This document shows positions 40,936-49,660 of a stretch of DNA of 64,000 nucleotides, one piece after another. The notes below the pieces were generated by a model. It ran no database searches. It saw nothing but the letters and a program-made list of their open reading frames with translations, and was not told the DNA's origin. Within the stretch, counting starts at the first letter, position 1. Each line of letters opens with the position of its first letter. Both the position numbers and the translations under genes were made by a program. Source of the DNA: an uncultured Fretibacterium sp. (GTDB lineage Bacteria > Synergistota > Synergistia > Synergistales > Aminobacteriaceae); NCBI GenBank assembly GCA_946183145.1, contig CAMGZM010000010.1, positions 41,410 through 105,409 on the forward strand. The letters are read 5' to 3'.

Positions 40936-42276
40936 ATGAATTGCACCAATAGGATATATAATAGCCTCATGACAGAAGAAGAGAGACTAGTCAAGAATAA
41001 CCGTATACGCGAACAAGGCAGGCTGACCCGTGAAAAACGCAAAGGCCAGATATGTCGCGTGTACCGTGTGAAAATTGACATCTCTCACTTTACCCAAGCG
41101 CAAAGAGTTCACATGAAAATGCTTTTTGTTGAAGCTAAATGGCTCTACAATGATGCATTAACCTTCATGAATGATAATGACCATGATATAAACGATTACG
41201 ATACAACAATTCATACAGTATACGGGCTGGATAAAGACAAACTGCCGGTAACACACGAACTCGAATACTTAGGCTCGCAGATGAAGCAGTCTATAATTCA
41301 GGGTATAAAGCACAGCCTTAAAGGTCTTGCCTCATTGAAGAAACATAATCATACAGTCGGGAGTTTGCGCTACAAGTCGGATTATGTGTCAATCAACCTT
41401 CAGCAGCACAGATTAACATATAGGTTCTATGATGAATGGCATATAGGGCTTCAGGGCTTCAGGGAACGTATACGAATTAGGGGAGCTAATCAATTCTGGA
41501 ATATCCACGGGATAGAATTAGCCAACGCGAAACTGTTAAATCTCCCTGACGGTTATTATTTGGCAGTAACAACATATTGCAATAAGGGAGGTGAGACGAG
41601 GAAATATAAGCCTGAAATCGGAATAGATATGGGAATCAAGACAACAATAACGACATCGGACGGAAGGAAATACAAAGTGCTGATTGAAGAAAGTGAACGA
41701 ATAAAGAAATGCCAGCGATTAATAGCTAGACGCAAGAAGGGTTCAAGCAATCAATACAAAGCCCGAAAGTTGTTGCGAATAGCATATCATAGATTAACGA
41801 GCCGTAAAAAAGACATTGCGAATAAAATCGTGCATGAGCTATTAGAGCATGAGCATGTATATATGCAGGATGAAAATCTTTCAGGATGGCACAAGGGACT
41901 TTTCGGAAAAACGATTCAGCATTCAGTGTCAGGACTCGTGAAAGCGAAACTAATACATAATGAGCGAGTAACAGTACTGTCCTCAAGAGAGCCAGCCACG
42001 AAATATTGCCCATTATGCGGAAAATTGAAAAAGGATATGACACTAGCCGACCGAATATATGAGTGTGAATGCAGGTATAGAGAAGACCGAGATGTACATG
42101 CGGCACGTAACATGATATTGCTTAGTAAGAAAAATACCTGTGGGACGCAGGGAATTAACGCCTTTGGAGAGGACGTAAGACGGAGACAGAAATGTTGCAA
42201 CGCTGACCTCGTTGAATTAGGAAGCCACCAATCCGCAAGGGGTGGTAGTTCACCCAAAGAAGAATCACGAGGCTAA
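40936..42276 (+). CDS. tnpB: TnpB-family RNA-guided nuclease (canonical catalytic triad, zinc ribbon); likely start 40969
   Basis: IGIDMGIKTTI (D), VYMQDENLS (E), YCPLCGKLKKDM...CECRYREDRDVHAARNM (Zn + D); no tnpA adjacent. Confidence 0.9.
   Translation: MNCTNRIYNSLMTEEERLVKNNRIREQGRLTREKRKGQICRVYRVKIDISHFTQAQRVHMKMLFVEAKWLYNDALTFMNDNDHDINDYDTTIHTVYGLDKDKLPVTHELEYLGSQMKQSIIQGIKHSLKGLASLKKHNHTVGSLRYKSDYVSINLQQHRLTYRFYDEWHIGLQGFRERIRIRGANQFWNIHGIELANAKLLNLPDGYYLAVTTYCNKGGETRKYKPEIGIDMGIKTTITTSDGRKYKVLIEESERIKKCQRLIARRKKGSSNQYKARKLLRIAYHRLTSRKKDIANKIVHELLEHEHVYMQDENLSGWHKGLFGKTIQHSVSGLVKAKLIHNERVTVLSSREPATKYCPLCGKLKKDMTLADRIYECECRYREDRDVHAARNMILLSKKNTCGTQGINAFGEDVRRRQKCCNADLVELGSHQSARGGSSPKEESRG
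42140..42253 (+). ncRNA. Putative omegaRNA 3' region/right end of second tnpB element
   Basis: CCACC (42225-42229)/GGTGG (42241-42245) hairpin then TAGTTCAC, at the tnpB 3' end; by analogy with IS605 right ends. Confidence 0.4.
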
Positions 42277-42281
42277 TAGAA

Positions 42282-42905
42282 ATGGTGAAAGTAAAAATCT
42301 GCGGTATATGCCACGAGTCCGAGATTGCAATAATGAATGAGTTAGTCCCGGATTTTGTCGGCTTTGTCTTTGCGCGAAAGAGTCGGCATTTCATTTCCCC
42401 TGAACACGCAAGTTTTCTCCGCTCAAAACTCAAACCCGGCATTAAGTCTGTGGGAGTCTTCAACAACGAATCACTTCACGGCGTAGCTATGTGCGTTGAG
42501 ACCGCCGGGCTAAGTATGGTGCAGTTACACGGGGATGAAACCGGCGAATACATTGCGGCATTGCGTGAGTACGTACGATGCCCGATAATGAAGGTCTACA
42601 AGGTCGTGAATCCAATTGACGCGGAAAAAGCGTTGTATTCCACAGCTGATTATGTCATGCTTGACGGAGGCAGCGCGGGCGATGGTAAAACTTTCGACTG
42701 GTCAATGCTGGGGCGAATGAGACGTAAATTCTTTCTTTCAGGCGGACTCAATCCCGACAACATTCAGCAGGCGTTATTGCTTGACCCTCAGCCTTACGCA
42801 TTAAGCGCGAACTCAGGAGTCGAGTCTCACAGGACAAAAGATTTCCGCAAAGTCATGAAGTTTATTCAGACAGTCAAGAGCTTCAAGAAATCTGGTAACC
42901 GTTAA
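42282..42905 (+). CDS. trpF: Phosphoribosylanthranilate isomerase
   Basis: VKICGICHESE; DFVGFVFARKSRHFISPE; QLHGDE; FFLSGGLNPDNI. Confidence 0.92.
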   Translation: MVKVKICGICHESEIAIMNELVPDFVGFVFARKSRHFISPEHASFLRSKLKPGIKSVGVFNNESLHGVAMCVETAGLSMVQLHGDETGEYIAALREYVRCPIMKVYKVVNPIDAEKALYSTADYVMLDGGSAGDGKTFDWSMLGRMRRKFFLSGGLNPDNIQQALLLDPQPYALSANSGVESHRTKDFRKVMKFIQTVKSFKKSGNR

Positions 42906-42906
42906 G

Positions 42907-43764
42907 ATGATTCAGCTGTTACTAGCGGGGATTCTCTGGGGGACGATTGGAGTCTTCGTGAAAGGGCTTTCGTCTCTTGGTGCTGACGGCTCGTTAATTG
43001 GATTCCTGCGTATGTTCTTTGCGTTCGTGATAATTCTTGCTGTCTCAATCGTGAAGCATGGCCGCAAAATCATTCTTCATGACAAGACCGCTTTATTCTG
43101 GTGCGTGTTATTGGGACTCCTCTGCAACGGACTCTTCAACGTCTTCTACACATCATCAATCAGCATTAACGGAATGGGAATCGCAAGCGTATTGATGTAT
43201 ACGGCTCCAGTTTTCACGGCAATAGCGTCGGCGGTAATCTTCCGTGAAAAATTCTCTGCGCTGAAAATTTTTGCGCTCTCTGTGAACATCATCGGCTGTA
43301 TTCTCACTGTTACGGGCGGAAATCTCTCGGCTGAAAGTATCAACATGGCCGGGATTCTCGTGGGACTCGGCTCTGGTTTCTGCTACGGAATGGCGGCGGT
43401 AATCGGACGGCTTGCGGGTGAAAGAACTGACTCGCTCACCGTGAGCATGTACAGCTATCTTTCAGCGTGGATATTTCTTGCGCTCTTCATGAGGCCGGAT
43501 ATATCACTTGCGTTTGATGACGTGAAAATTCTGGGCTTGGGATTTCTTTACGGATTAATACCTACCGCGCTTGCATATGTGGTGTATTATAACGCCCTGA
43601 AGGTGATACATGACACGTCAAAAGTTCCTGTTATAGCTTCTGTTGAACCTGTAACGGCTGTGCTGATAGGGACGATAATATATAATGAGGGAATCGGGAC
43701 GGCAAATCTTATCGGGGTTGCAGTTGTGATGATTTCAATTATTATAATGTCAAAGGCAAAATAA
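42907..43764 (+). CDS. EamA/DMT-family transporter
   Basis: GILWGTIGVFVKGL; ASVEPVTAVLIGTIIYNE; 10 TM pattern. Confidence 0.9.
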   Translation: MIQLLLAGILWGTIGVFVKGLSSLGADGSLIGFLRMFFAFVIILAVSIVKHGRKIILHDKTALFWCVLLGLLCNGLFNVFYTSSISINGMGIASVLMYTAPVFTAIASAVIFREKFSALKIFALSVNIIGCILTVTGGNLSAESINMAGILVGLGSGFCYGMAAVIGRLAGERTDSLTVSMYSYLSAWIFLALFMRPDISLAFDDVKILGLGFLYGLIPTALAYVVYYNALKVIHDTSKVPVIASVEPVTAVLIGTIIYNEGIGTANLIGVAVVMISIIIMSKAK

Positions 43765-43790
43765 ACTTTACACATACAGGTGATGGATAA

Positions 43791-44480
43791 ATGTCGAAAA
43801 TTGCAGCGGCAGTACTCAACCGCAAAGGCGGAGTCGGCAAAACAACAATAGCGGTAATACTCGCGGAAATAGCCCTTGTGAGGCACAACAGAGTCCTCGC
43901 AATAGACCTTGACCCCTCGCGGAATTTCTCTGACGCACTCGGCTTCATGAAGAACTACTTTCGCTCATCACTGCGCCTGAAAACTACCCTCGAAGACTCA
44001 GACGCAGAAGCCCCCGAAGAATGGATAGTGATCGACTGCCCCCCCACAATCAACGATGAAGAGAAGCACGCAATAGATTTCGCAGATATAGTTATTGTTC
44101 CTGTGAGGCCGGATTTCTTCTCGCTCTCGAATCTCGGAATAATGTACAGGACAGCAGAGAGATCCGACAAAGTTACAGCACAATTGCCGCTCGTGAAAGT
44201 CGGCTATGACAGCTCAGTGATGACGAAAATCGCAAATCAGCTCATCTCCGAACGTGATTACCCCGTCGCAGAAGATCTCCCAATACACAAGCACATCCCC
44301 TTCAACATAACTTCCGGCCGCGTATGGTCAACAGGACTCACAGCACGCTCACGGCAGCCCTTTGAACGCCTCTATGACAAGATAGAGAAAGCTGTTGACA
44401 AGCTCAGGAATGGCATAACAGACATCAATGAAGTGTGGACAGACAGAAAAGAGGAAGAGTCAGACGATGCGGATATTTAG
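43791..44480 (+). CDS. ParA/MinD-type ATPase
   Basis: NRKGGVGKTTIAVILAE; IDLDPSRN; WIVIDCPPTI. Confidence 0.9.
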   Translation: MSKIAAAVLNRKGGVGKTTIAVILAEIALVRHNRVLAIDLDPSRNFSDALGFMKNYFRSSLRLKTTLEDSDAEAPEEWIVIDCPPTINDEEKHAIDFADIVIVPVRPDFFSLSNLGIMYRTAERSDKVTAQLPLVKVGYDSSVMTKIANQLISERDYPVAEDLPIHKHIPFNITSGRVWSTGLTARSRQPFERLYDKIEKAVDKLRNGITDINEVWTDRKEEESDDADI

Positions 44481-45861
44481 GGGACTGGAGAATATACACT
44501 CCGTAATAGACCGCCACGAAACAGAATGGCGCAGGGAAAACGGAGAACCCGAACTCCGAACTCCCGACAAAATAGCGGAGTCCGTAAGACAGAGACTCGC
44601 CGTTCAGCCCGATTCAGGAAGCGGAAGATTTGACGAGAGCAGATTTTTGGGCGGAAAAACTAAGCCCGCAAAGAAAACTGAATCCGAATCATCAAGCAAG
44701 CCCGAATTTACTCCCTCAAAGCCTGATGAAGAAAGCGTGAAATTTTCAGCAGACAGATTTTTAGGCGGAAATTCTGAACCCGTTATCCCCGAAGAATCTC
44801 ATGAAGCCGAGTCCGAAATTATGCCCGACGCTGAATCTAATGAGCCTGAAGCAGTAGAAGTCATCCCTAACAAAGAAGGCCGGCATTCCTGGCTCTACAA
44901 TGAGGTGATGAAGGCAATAAATGACGCGTCAAAAGGAACAAGTGCGAAAATCATCGCCGTATTTATCCCCGTTGTTCAGAACGGTAAAGAGTTCGAAGAC
45001 CTCCCCGCAGATGAGACTGTAACAATTTCTCCTGTTGATGAAAGCCTCGCGAAAATTGAGTCTCCCGCAAACGTAACAGCCTCCGAAACCGTAACAGCTC
45101 CCGTAAATGAAGCGTCAGAAGATGAATCACCGTCAGAAGATTTCAACCTGATTCCCGAAATACAGCCCGAACAGAAAGCCGAAATCGCAGAAACTTTCCG
45201 GGAAATGGAAGAAATGTTAGACGAGAAATCAGAGCCGGAAATCATTACGGAAGAATCTGAAACCATTACGGAAGAAGTTACGCCGGAAATTGCAGAAGAG
45301 TCTGAAATTGTTACGGAGGAAGAATCACCCGCGATTATCGCTGAAGAAACACAGCCGGAAATTATCACAGAAGAATCTGAAACCATTACGGAAGAAGTTA
45401 CGCCGGAAATCACAGAAGAGTCTGAATCTGTTACGGAGGAAGAAGAGTCGCCCGCAATTATCACAGAAGAGTCTGAAACCGTTACAGAGGAAATCACGCC
45501 AGAAACCACAGAAGAAACCGAAATTGTTACAGAGGAAGAATCGCCCGCAGTTATCGCTGAAGAATCAGAGCCGGAAATTTTCACGGATGAATTGATGCCC
45601 GCAATATCACAGCTTGAGTCAGAAACTGATGATGATACTGATGATGTACTTCAGGACGGCGAGCCAATGGAGTTTGAAGAGATCGAGAATGTTGGCGGTG
45701 AAGAATTGACTCTCACAGATGAGCTTGACGACGATAATATTTTTGACGAATCACTCACTGAAGTACAGAAACCCGATGACGACAAAGCATTGATTCTTGA
45801 CGAGGATGGAATTTTCCTGCCTGATGACGAAATAGAAATTATCCCTGACCCGAAAAAATAA
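44467..45861 (+). CDS. Acidic repeat protein overlapping the ParA gene
   Basis: Tandem (E/S)ESETITEEVTPEI..EESE repeats; starts within ParA ORF. Confidence 0.65.
   Translation: MRIFRGLENIHSVIDRHETEWRRENGEPELRTPDKIAESVRQRLAVQPDSGSGRFDESRFLGGKTKPAKKTESESSSKPEFTPSKPDEESVKFSADRFLGGNSEPVIPEESHEAESEIMPDAESNEPEAVEVIPNKEGRHSWLYNEVMKAINDASKGTSAKIIAVFIPVVQNGKEFEDLPADETVTISPVDESLAKIESPANVTASETVTAPVNEASEDESPSEDFNLIPEIQPEQKAEIAETFREMEEMLDEKSEPEIITEESETITEEVTPEIAEESEIVTEEESPAIIAEETQPEIITEESETITEEVTPEITEESESVTEEEESPAIITEESETVTEEITPETTEETEIVTEEESPAVIAEESEPEIFTDELMPAISQLESETDDDTDDVLQDGEPMEFEEIENVGGEELTLTDELDDDNIFDESLTEVQKPDDDKALILDEDGIFLPDDEIEIIPDPKK
45238..45590 (+). repeat. Glu-rich coding repeats, with a longer ~120-nt unit
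   Basis: ccggaaat(c/t)attacggaagaatctgaaaccattacggaagaagttacgccggaaat recurs about 120 nt apart. Confidence 0.7.
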
Positions 45862-45875
45862 TTTTCCCGGAAATG

Positions 45876-45917
45876 ATTCCTCCGTTGACGCTAAAGAGAC
45901 GCGGAGGAATTTTTTTG
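45876..45917 (+). terminator. Terminator
   Basis: ATTCCTCCG...CGGAGGAAT perfect 9-bp stem + T7. Confidence 0.8.
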
Positions 45918-46655
45918 CGCCCTGTAAATCTCAAGCCACTGTTCACACGTCAAATCTTCAGCCCTCATTGCGCCGTAATTCAGAACGTCAGCAAAATTCT
46001 TCAGGTTGTTCGCGAGAGTCTTCCGCCTGTGTGAAAATCCCCTGTGCAAAATCTCACTCCATAATGAGTCATTCGCAAGCCCGTAATTTCTCTCAAGCAC
46101 AATTTCAGCGATTACCGAGTCGACATTGGGAACTGGCCTGAAACATTCACGCGGAACATTACGCACAATCGCGGCATGTCCCATCGCCTGAACCGTAACG
46201 CCTAGGGGATAACGTTCTTTCGTGTCCTCACGCGCAATAATCCTCATGGCCGACTCTTTCTGCAGCATATAGAGGTGATAATTCATTCCTTCAGCCGCAA
46301 ATTTCAGCAGCTCCCACAAAAGCGGGGTCGTAATGTTGTAGGGAATATTAGCGATTACTTTTTTCGGGAAGGGACTCAATGATGAATAGTCAAACTTCAC
46401 AGCGTCAGCCCAATGAAGAATCAAACGCGGGTCATCATCAGAAATTTCTTCAAGCTCCGGCCTCATCCGCTCGTCAATCTCGACACAGTGAACACAGCGC
46501 ACATTCTCAGCAAGCAAAGCGCGAGTCAAAACGCCATGCCCCGGGCCAATCTCAAGAATCACATCATCAGGCGACAAATCAGCACGGCGAATTATGCAGG
46601 CAAGAATATTCTTGTCGACAAGGAAATTCTGCCCGTAACGCTTCAACGCCCTCAT
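45891..46655 (-). CDS. ksgA: 16S rRNA dimethyladenosine transferase
   Basis: KRYGQNFLVDKNIL; LEIGPGHGVLT; VIANIPYNITTPLL; FSHRRKTLANNLK. Confidence 0.94.
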   Translation of the reverse strand: MRALKRYGQNFLVDKNILACIIRRADLSPDDVILEIGPGHGVLTRALLAENVRCVHCVEIDERMRPELEEISDDDPRLILHWADAVKFDYSSLSPFPKKVIANIPYNITTPLLWELLKFAAEGMNYHLYMLQKESAMRIIAREDTKERYPLGVTVQAMGHAAIVRNVPRECFRPVPNVDSVIAEIVLERNYGLANDSLWSEILHRGFSHRRKTLANNLKNFADVLNYGAMRAEDLTCEQWLEIYRAQKNSSASL

Positions 46656-47932
46656 AGATTCCTCGCAAGAACCGTGATATTCCCTCCGCTGTTCACGGCT
46701 TCAGTCATTGCGTCATATGCTGCACCGACAAATTCACTCACGCTCATATATCCCCCGTCTGACAAGTCAGCAGCTCCCGCGCTTATCACGACATCTTTCG
46801 ACTTTGCGCGGATTTCATTGGCCATTACGACAGCAGCAGCCCCCGAACATCTCGCAAGAATCGTGAACTCGTCATTGCTCCAGCGTCCCAGCATACTCCC
46901 GGAACGCTCCGAAATCTGTTTGTGCATTGAACGGACGAATGAGCGTATTATTCTCCCTCCGGCCATGTACCCGCGTGTGTCGTGAATTATCCTGTAATTG
47001 TCGATCCTCATCATAATCAGGCTCAAATGTTCACCGCTCTGAATCGTCTCGCTTAACTTCCTGCGAATCATATGCTCAATCCCGCGCCTGTTGAGAATCC
47101 CTGAAGATATATCAGCCGTCAATAACCGCCTCAACTGCTCCTGAGTCCGGCGAATCTCTGTAACATCCTCGAACGTGAGCATTACGCACTGAGTCCCGTT
47201 CCATTCGACAGGGGAAGCATGAATGATTATGCGCCTCTGAGAATCTATTTCAGCGTCTTGGGGAAGCTCGTTAAGTTCCTCATCAATATACGGCATAAGG
47301 TCAAACGGGGAAAAGTTTTCAGCGGCAGAAATATCCGGCATTGTGCATTCGGCAGAACCTGAACGCTTGAGCAGAATGTGAGTTATCTCGGAATTTACTT
47401 CAGGCGAGACAAGCTCAATGATGTTGCGTCCTACAAGATCAGCTCTCACGCATGAGGCAAGAAATTTGTTGACGGCCATGAATACCCCGTTGTGATCCAC
47501 AATTCCTGCTCGGAATGGCACTGAGTTAAGGATTTCGGGGTTGCTGTGAATCACTGGAGGCAGCATAGGAGCAGGAGTCCGGGGAATCTCTGAGGCAATA
47601 CGCAGAACGACTCCGGCTATACCCTGCGCGTCAAGTCTCAGGGGCGAGGCAGTAAGCTCCCAGATTTTTCCGTTCTCTGAGATTTCTATCGCGTTCGTAT
47701 CACCAAGACAAGCCGCCGTTAATGCTTCATGAATGCCGATGTCTATATCTGTGATTAACGGGGGGTAAGTCCTGCCCTCCTCGCATTTGTGACCGAATAA
47801 TCTCGCAGCTACAGCCTTGTAGCCGTGAGTCGCGTGAAGAAGTTTCCCCTTCAGGTTGATGACACAGCACAAGAGTCCCGGACATGAATCCAGGACTCCG
47901 CCCCATACTGTAGTGCTATTCTGAGTAGCCAT
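46652..47932 (-). CDS. PAS/GGDEF-like protein with degenerate GGDEF (SNDEF)
   Basis: DISSGILNRRGIEHMIRRKL...MRIDNYRIIHDTRGYMAGGRIIR...LGRWSNDEFTILA. Confidence 0.75.
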   Translation of the reverse strand: MATQNSTTVWGGVLDSCPGLLCCVINLKGKLLHATHGYKAVAARLFGHKCEEGRTYPPLITDIDIGIHEALTAACLGDTNAIEISENGKIWELTASPLRLDAQGIAGVVLRIASEIPRTPAPMLPPVIHSNPEILNSVPFRAGIVDHNGVFMAVNKFLASCVRADLVGRNIIELVSPEVNSEITHILLKRSGSAECTMPDISAAENFSPFDLMPYIDEELNELPQDAEIDSQRRIIIHASPVEWNGTQCVMLTFEDVTEIRRTQEQLRRLLTADISSGILNRRGIEHMIRRKLSETIQSGEHLSLIMMRIDNYRIIHDTRGYMAGGRIIRSFVRSMHKQISERSGSMLGRWSNDEFTILARCSGAAAVVMANEIRAKSKDVVISAGAADLSDGGYMSVSEFVGAAYDAMTEAVNSGGNITVLARNL

Positions 47933-48905
47933 TAGGGTGGGACTTGTGCCACTTCCACGCCGACGCAATAATATCCTCCATGCGCGTAATTTCCGGCTTC
48001 CAGTGAAGAATGTCATGCGCTTTCGTGCTGTCTGCTACGAGTTTCGCGGGATCTCCTGCCCTCCTTGCGCCGATTTGCGCGGGAATCTCATGGCCTGTAA
48101 CTTTTCGCGCCGCTGTTATCATCTCCATGACTGAATAGCCGTCCCCGCTTCCGAGGTTGAAGATATTGCTCTCGCCGCCCGAACGCAAATATTCAAGCGC
48201 GAGTATATGCGCCCTCGCTAAGTCCTCAACGTGAATATAGTCGCGTATACATGTTCCGTCTTTCGTGGGGTAATCATCGCCGTAAATCGTAACATGCTCC
48301 CTCTTCCCTAATGGCACCTGAAGTATTATCGGTATCAAGTGAGTCTCCGGGTTATGCGCTTCTCCTATTGTGCCGTCATGCCACGCGCCCGCAACGTTGA
48401 AATATCTCAGTGATACATAGCGGATGTCATAACGCCGTGATACCCAGTTCATCATTTTCTCCATGATTCTTTTGCTCTCGCCGTAGGGATTTGTCGGTTC
48501 TGTCGGGTCTGTCTCAAGAATCGGGATTCTCTTGGGTTCTCCGTAAGTCGCCGCTGTTGACGAGAATATTATCCTCATTACGTTATGTTTCTGCATTGCC
48601 TCAAGCAGCGTAATCATTCCGCCTACGTTGTTGTTGAAGTACTTTAACGGTTTCTCGACGCTTTCACCGACAAGGGAATACGCGCAGAAATGTATTACCG
48701 CCTCGATTTTGTTCTCCGTGAAAACTGTATCAAGAAATTCTGCGTTCCGTATATCGCCCTCGTAAAATTTTATGCCTTCCGGGATTGATTCCCTGTGTCC
48801 TGTTTCAAGGTTGTCCGCGACAATAACATCATCGCCGTGTTCAGCGAATGCCCTTACGTTATGCGAGCCGACATAGCCAGCTCCGCCGCAAATTAATACC
48901 GACAT
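47916..48905 (-). CDS. galE: UDP-glucose 4-epimerase
   Basis: GGAGYVGSHNVRAF; SSTAATYGEP; YGESKRIMEKM; NLGSGDGYSVMEMI. Confidence 0.93.
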   Translation of the reverse strand: MSVLICGGAGYVGSHNVRAFAEHGDDVIVADNLETGHRESIPEGIKFYEGDIRNAEFLDTVFTENKIEAVIHFCAYSLVGESVEKPLKYFNNNVGGMITLLEAMQKHNVMRIIFSSTAATYGEPKRIPILETDPTEPTNPYGESKRIMEKMMNWVSRRYDIRYVSLRYFNVAGAWHDGTIGEAHNPETHLIPIILQVPLGKREHVTIYGDDYPTKDGTCIRDYIHVEDLARAHILALEYLRSGGESNIFNLGSGDGYSVMEMITAARKVTGHEIPAQIGARRAGDPAKLVADSTKAHDILHWKPEITRMEDIIASAWKWHKSHPNGYSE

Positions 48906-48911
48906 TGCTTA

Positions 48912-49643
48912 TTACTCCTTCCAGTTATCATAGTGTGTGTGTGGAATAGGGTTGAATATCACATCACCCATATCAATATCATAACTTTCACCGAAATCGT
49001 GCTTTCTTCCTGTGTGCATATCCGCAGGCTTGTAGACTTCTGACGGCCTCACCTCGTCATAAATGCTGCGTTTGTTTCCTGCGGGCTTGTGGAGATTCTG
49101 CGCTTCTGTTCCGCAAAGCCTCAATATTTCCTGTGATGATTTCTCCGTCAGTGCCGGGTAAGACTGCCACCAAGTATTACCGTCTGCGCTGAAGAAAATT
49201 GTCTCTGAGTCATCTCCTGAACCTTTTGCGGCCATGAGCTTGGACGGGATTAACTTCACGCCGCTGATTTCCCCTGCTTTGAGCCATGCAAATTCACCGC
49301 CCATCCATGAATCACCTGCGGGCTTTTCGGTTATTCCGAGTTCGGGAGAATGCAGACGGAGATATTTCCGGGCCGTTGAGTATTTTCCGACAGAGATTCC
49401 AGCCCATAAAGTATTATTGACGCGCTCAACTCGTATTGTGTCAAGCCAGTTGTTTGGAGTCTCATCGAAATATCCGCGTAATATACGGAGATTCGGTGCT
49501 GACTGCCCGTTCATGGCCATTGCTGAGACGAGAGAATAGAGTCCGCCGATTACCCTGTGAATTTCGGGGTCAGGGTTTACGTCCGCCGAGCATGAAGCGC
49601 ACATGAAAACGCAGAGTATTAACGCAGTGAGAATTTTACGCAA
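48912..49643 (-). CDS. Secreted hypothetical protein
   Basis: Lipoprotein-like signal MRKILTALILCVFMCASCSA. Confidence 0.55.
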   Translation of the reverse strand: MRKILTALILCVFMCASCSADVNPDPEIHRVIGGLYSLVSAMAMNGQSAPNLRILRGYFDETPNNWLDTIRVERVNNTLWAGISVGKYSTARKYLRLHSPELGITEKPAGDSWMGGEFAWLKAGEISGVKLIPSKLMAAKGSGDDSETIFFSADGNTWWQSYPALTEKSSQEILRLCGTEAQNLHKPAGNKRSIYDEVRPSEVYKPADMHTGRKHDFGESYDIDMGDVIFNPIPHTHYDNWKE

Positions 49644-49660
49644 AATGATTTACCTTCCTT

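Noticed and set aside
42155-42466. Minus-strand ORF across the tnpB/trpF junction
   Set aside because: Antisense of tnpB 3' end and trpF 5' end; no supporting signals
44976-45584. 202-aa minus-strand ORF rich in Ser/Val repeats
   Set aside because: Exact antisense of the Glu-rich repeat gene; low-complexity mirror of GAA/ACA codon repeats with no independent start signals
45238-45590. Repeat array considered as CRISPR
   Set aside because: In-frame coding repeats without regular spacers or cas genes
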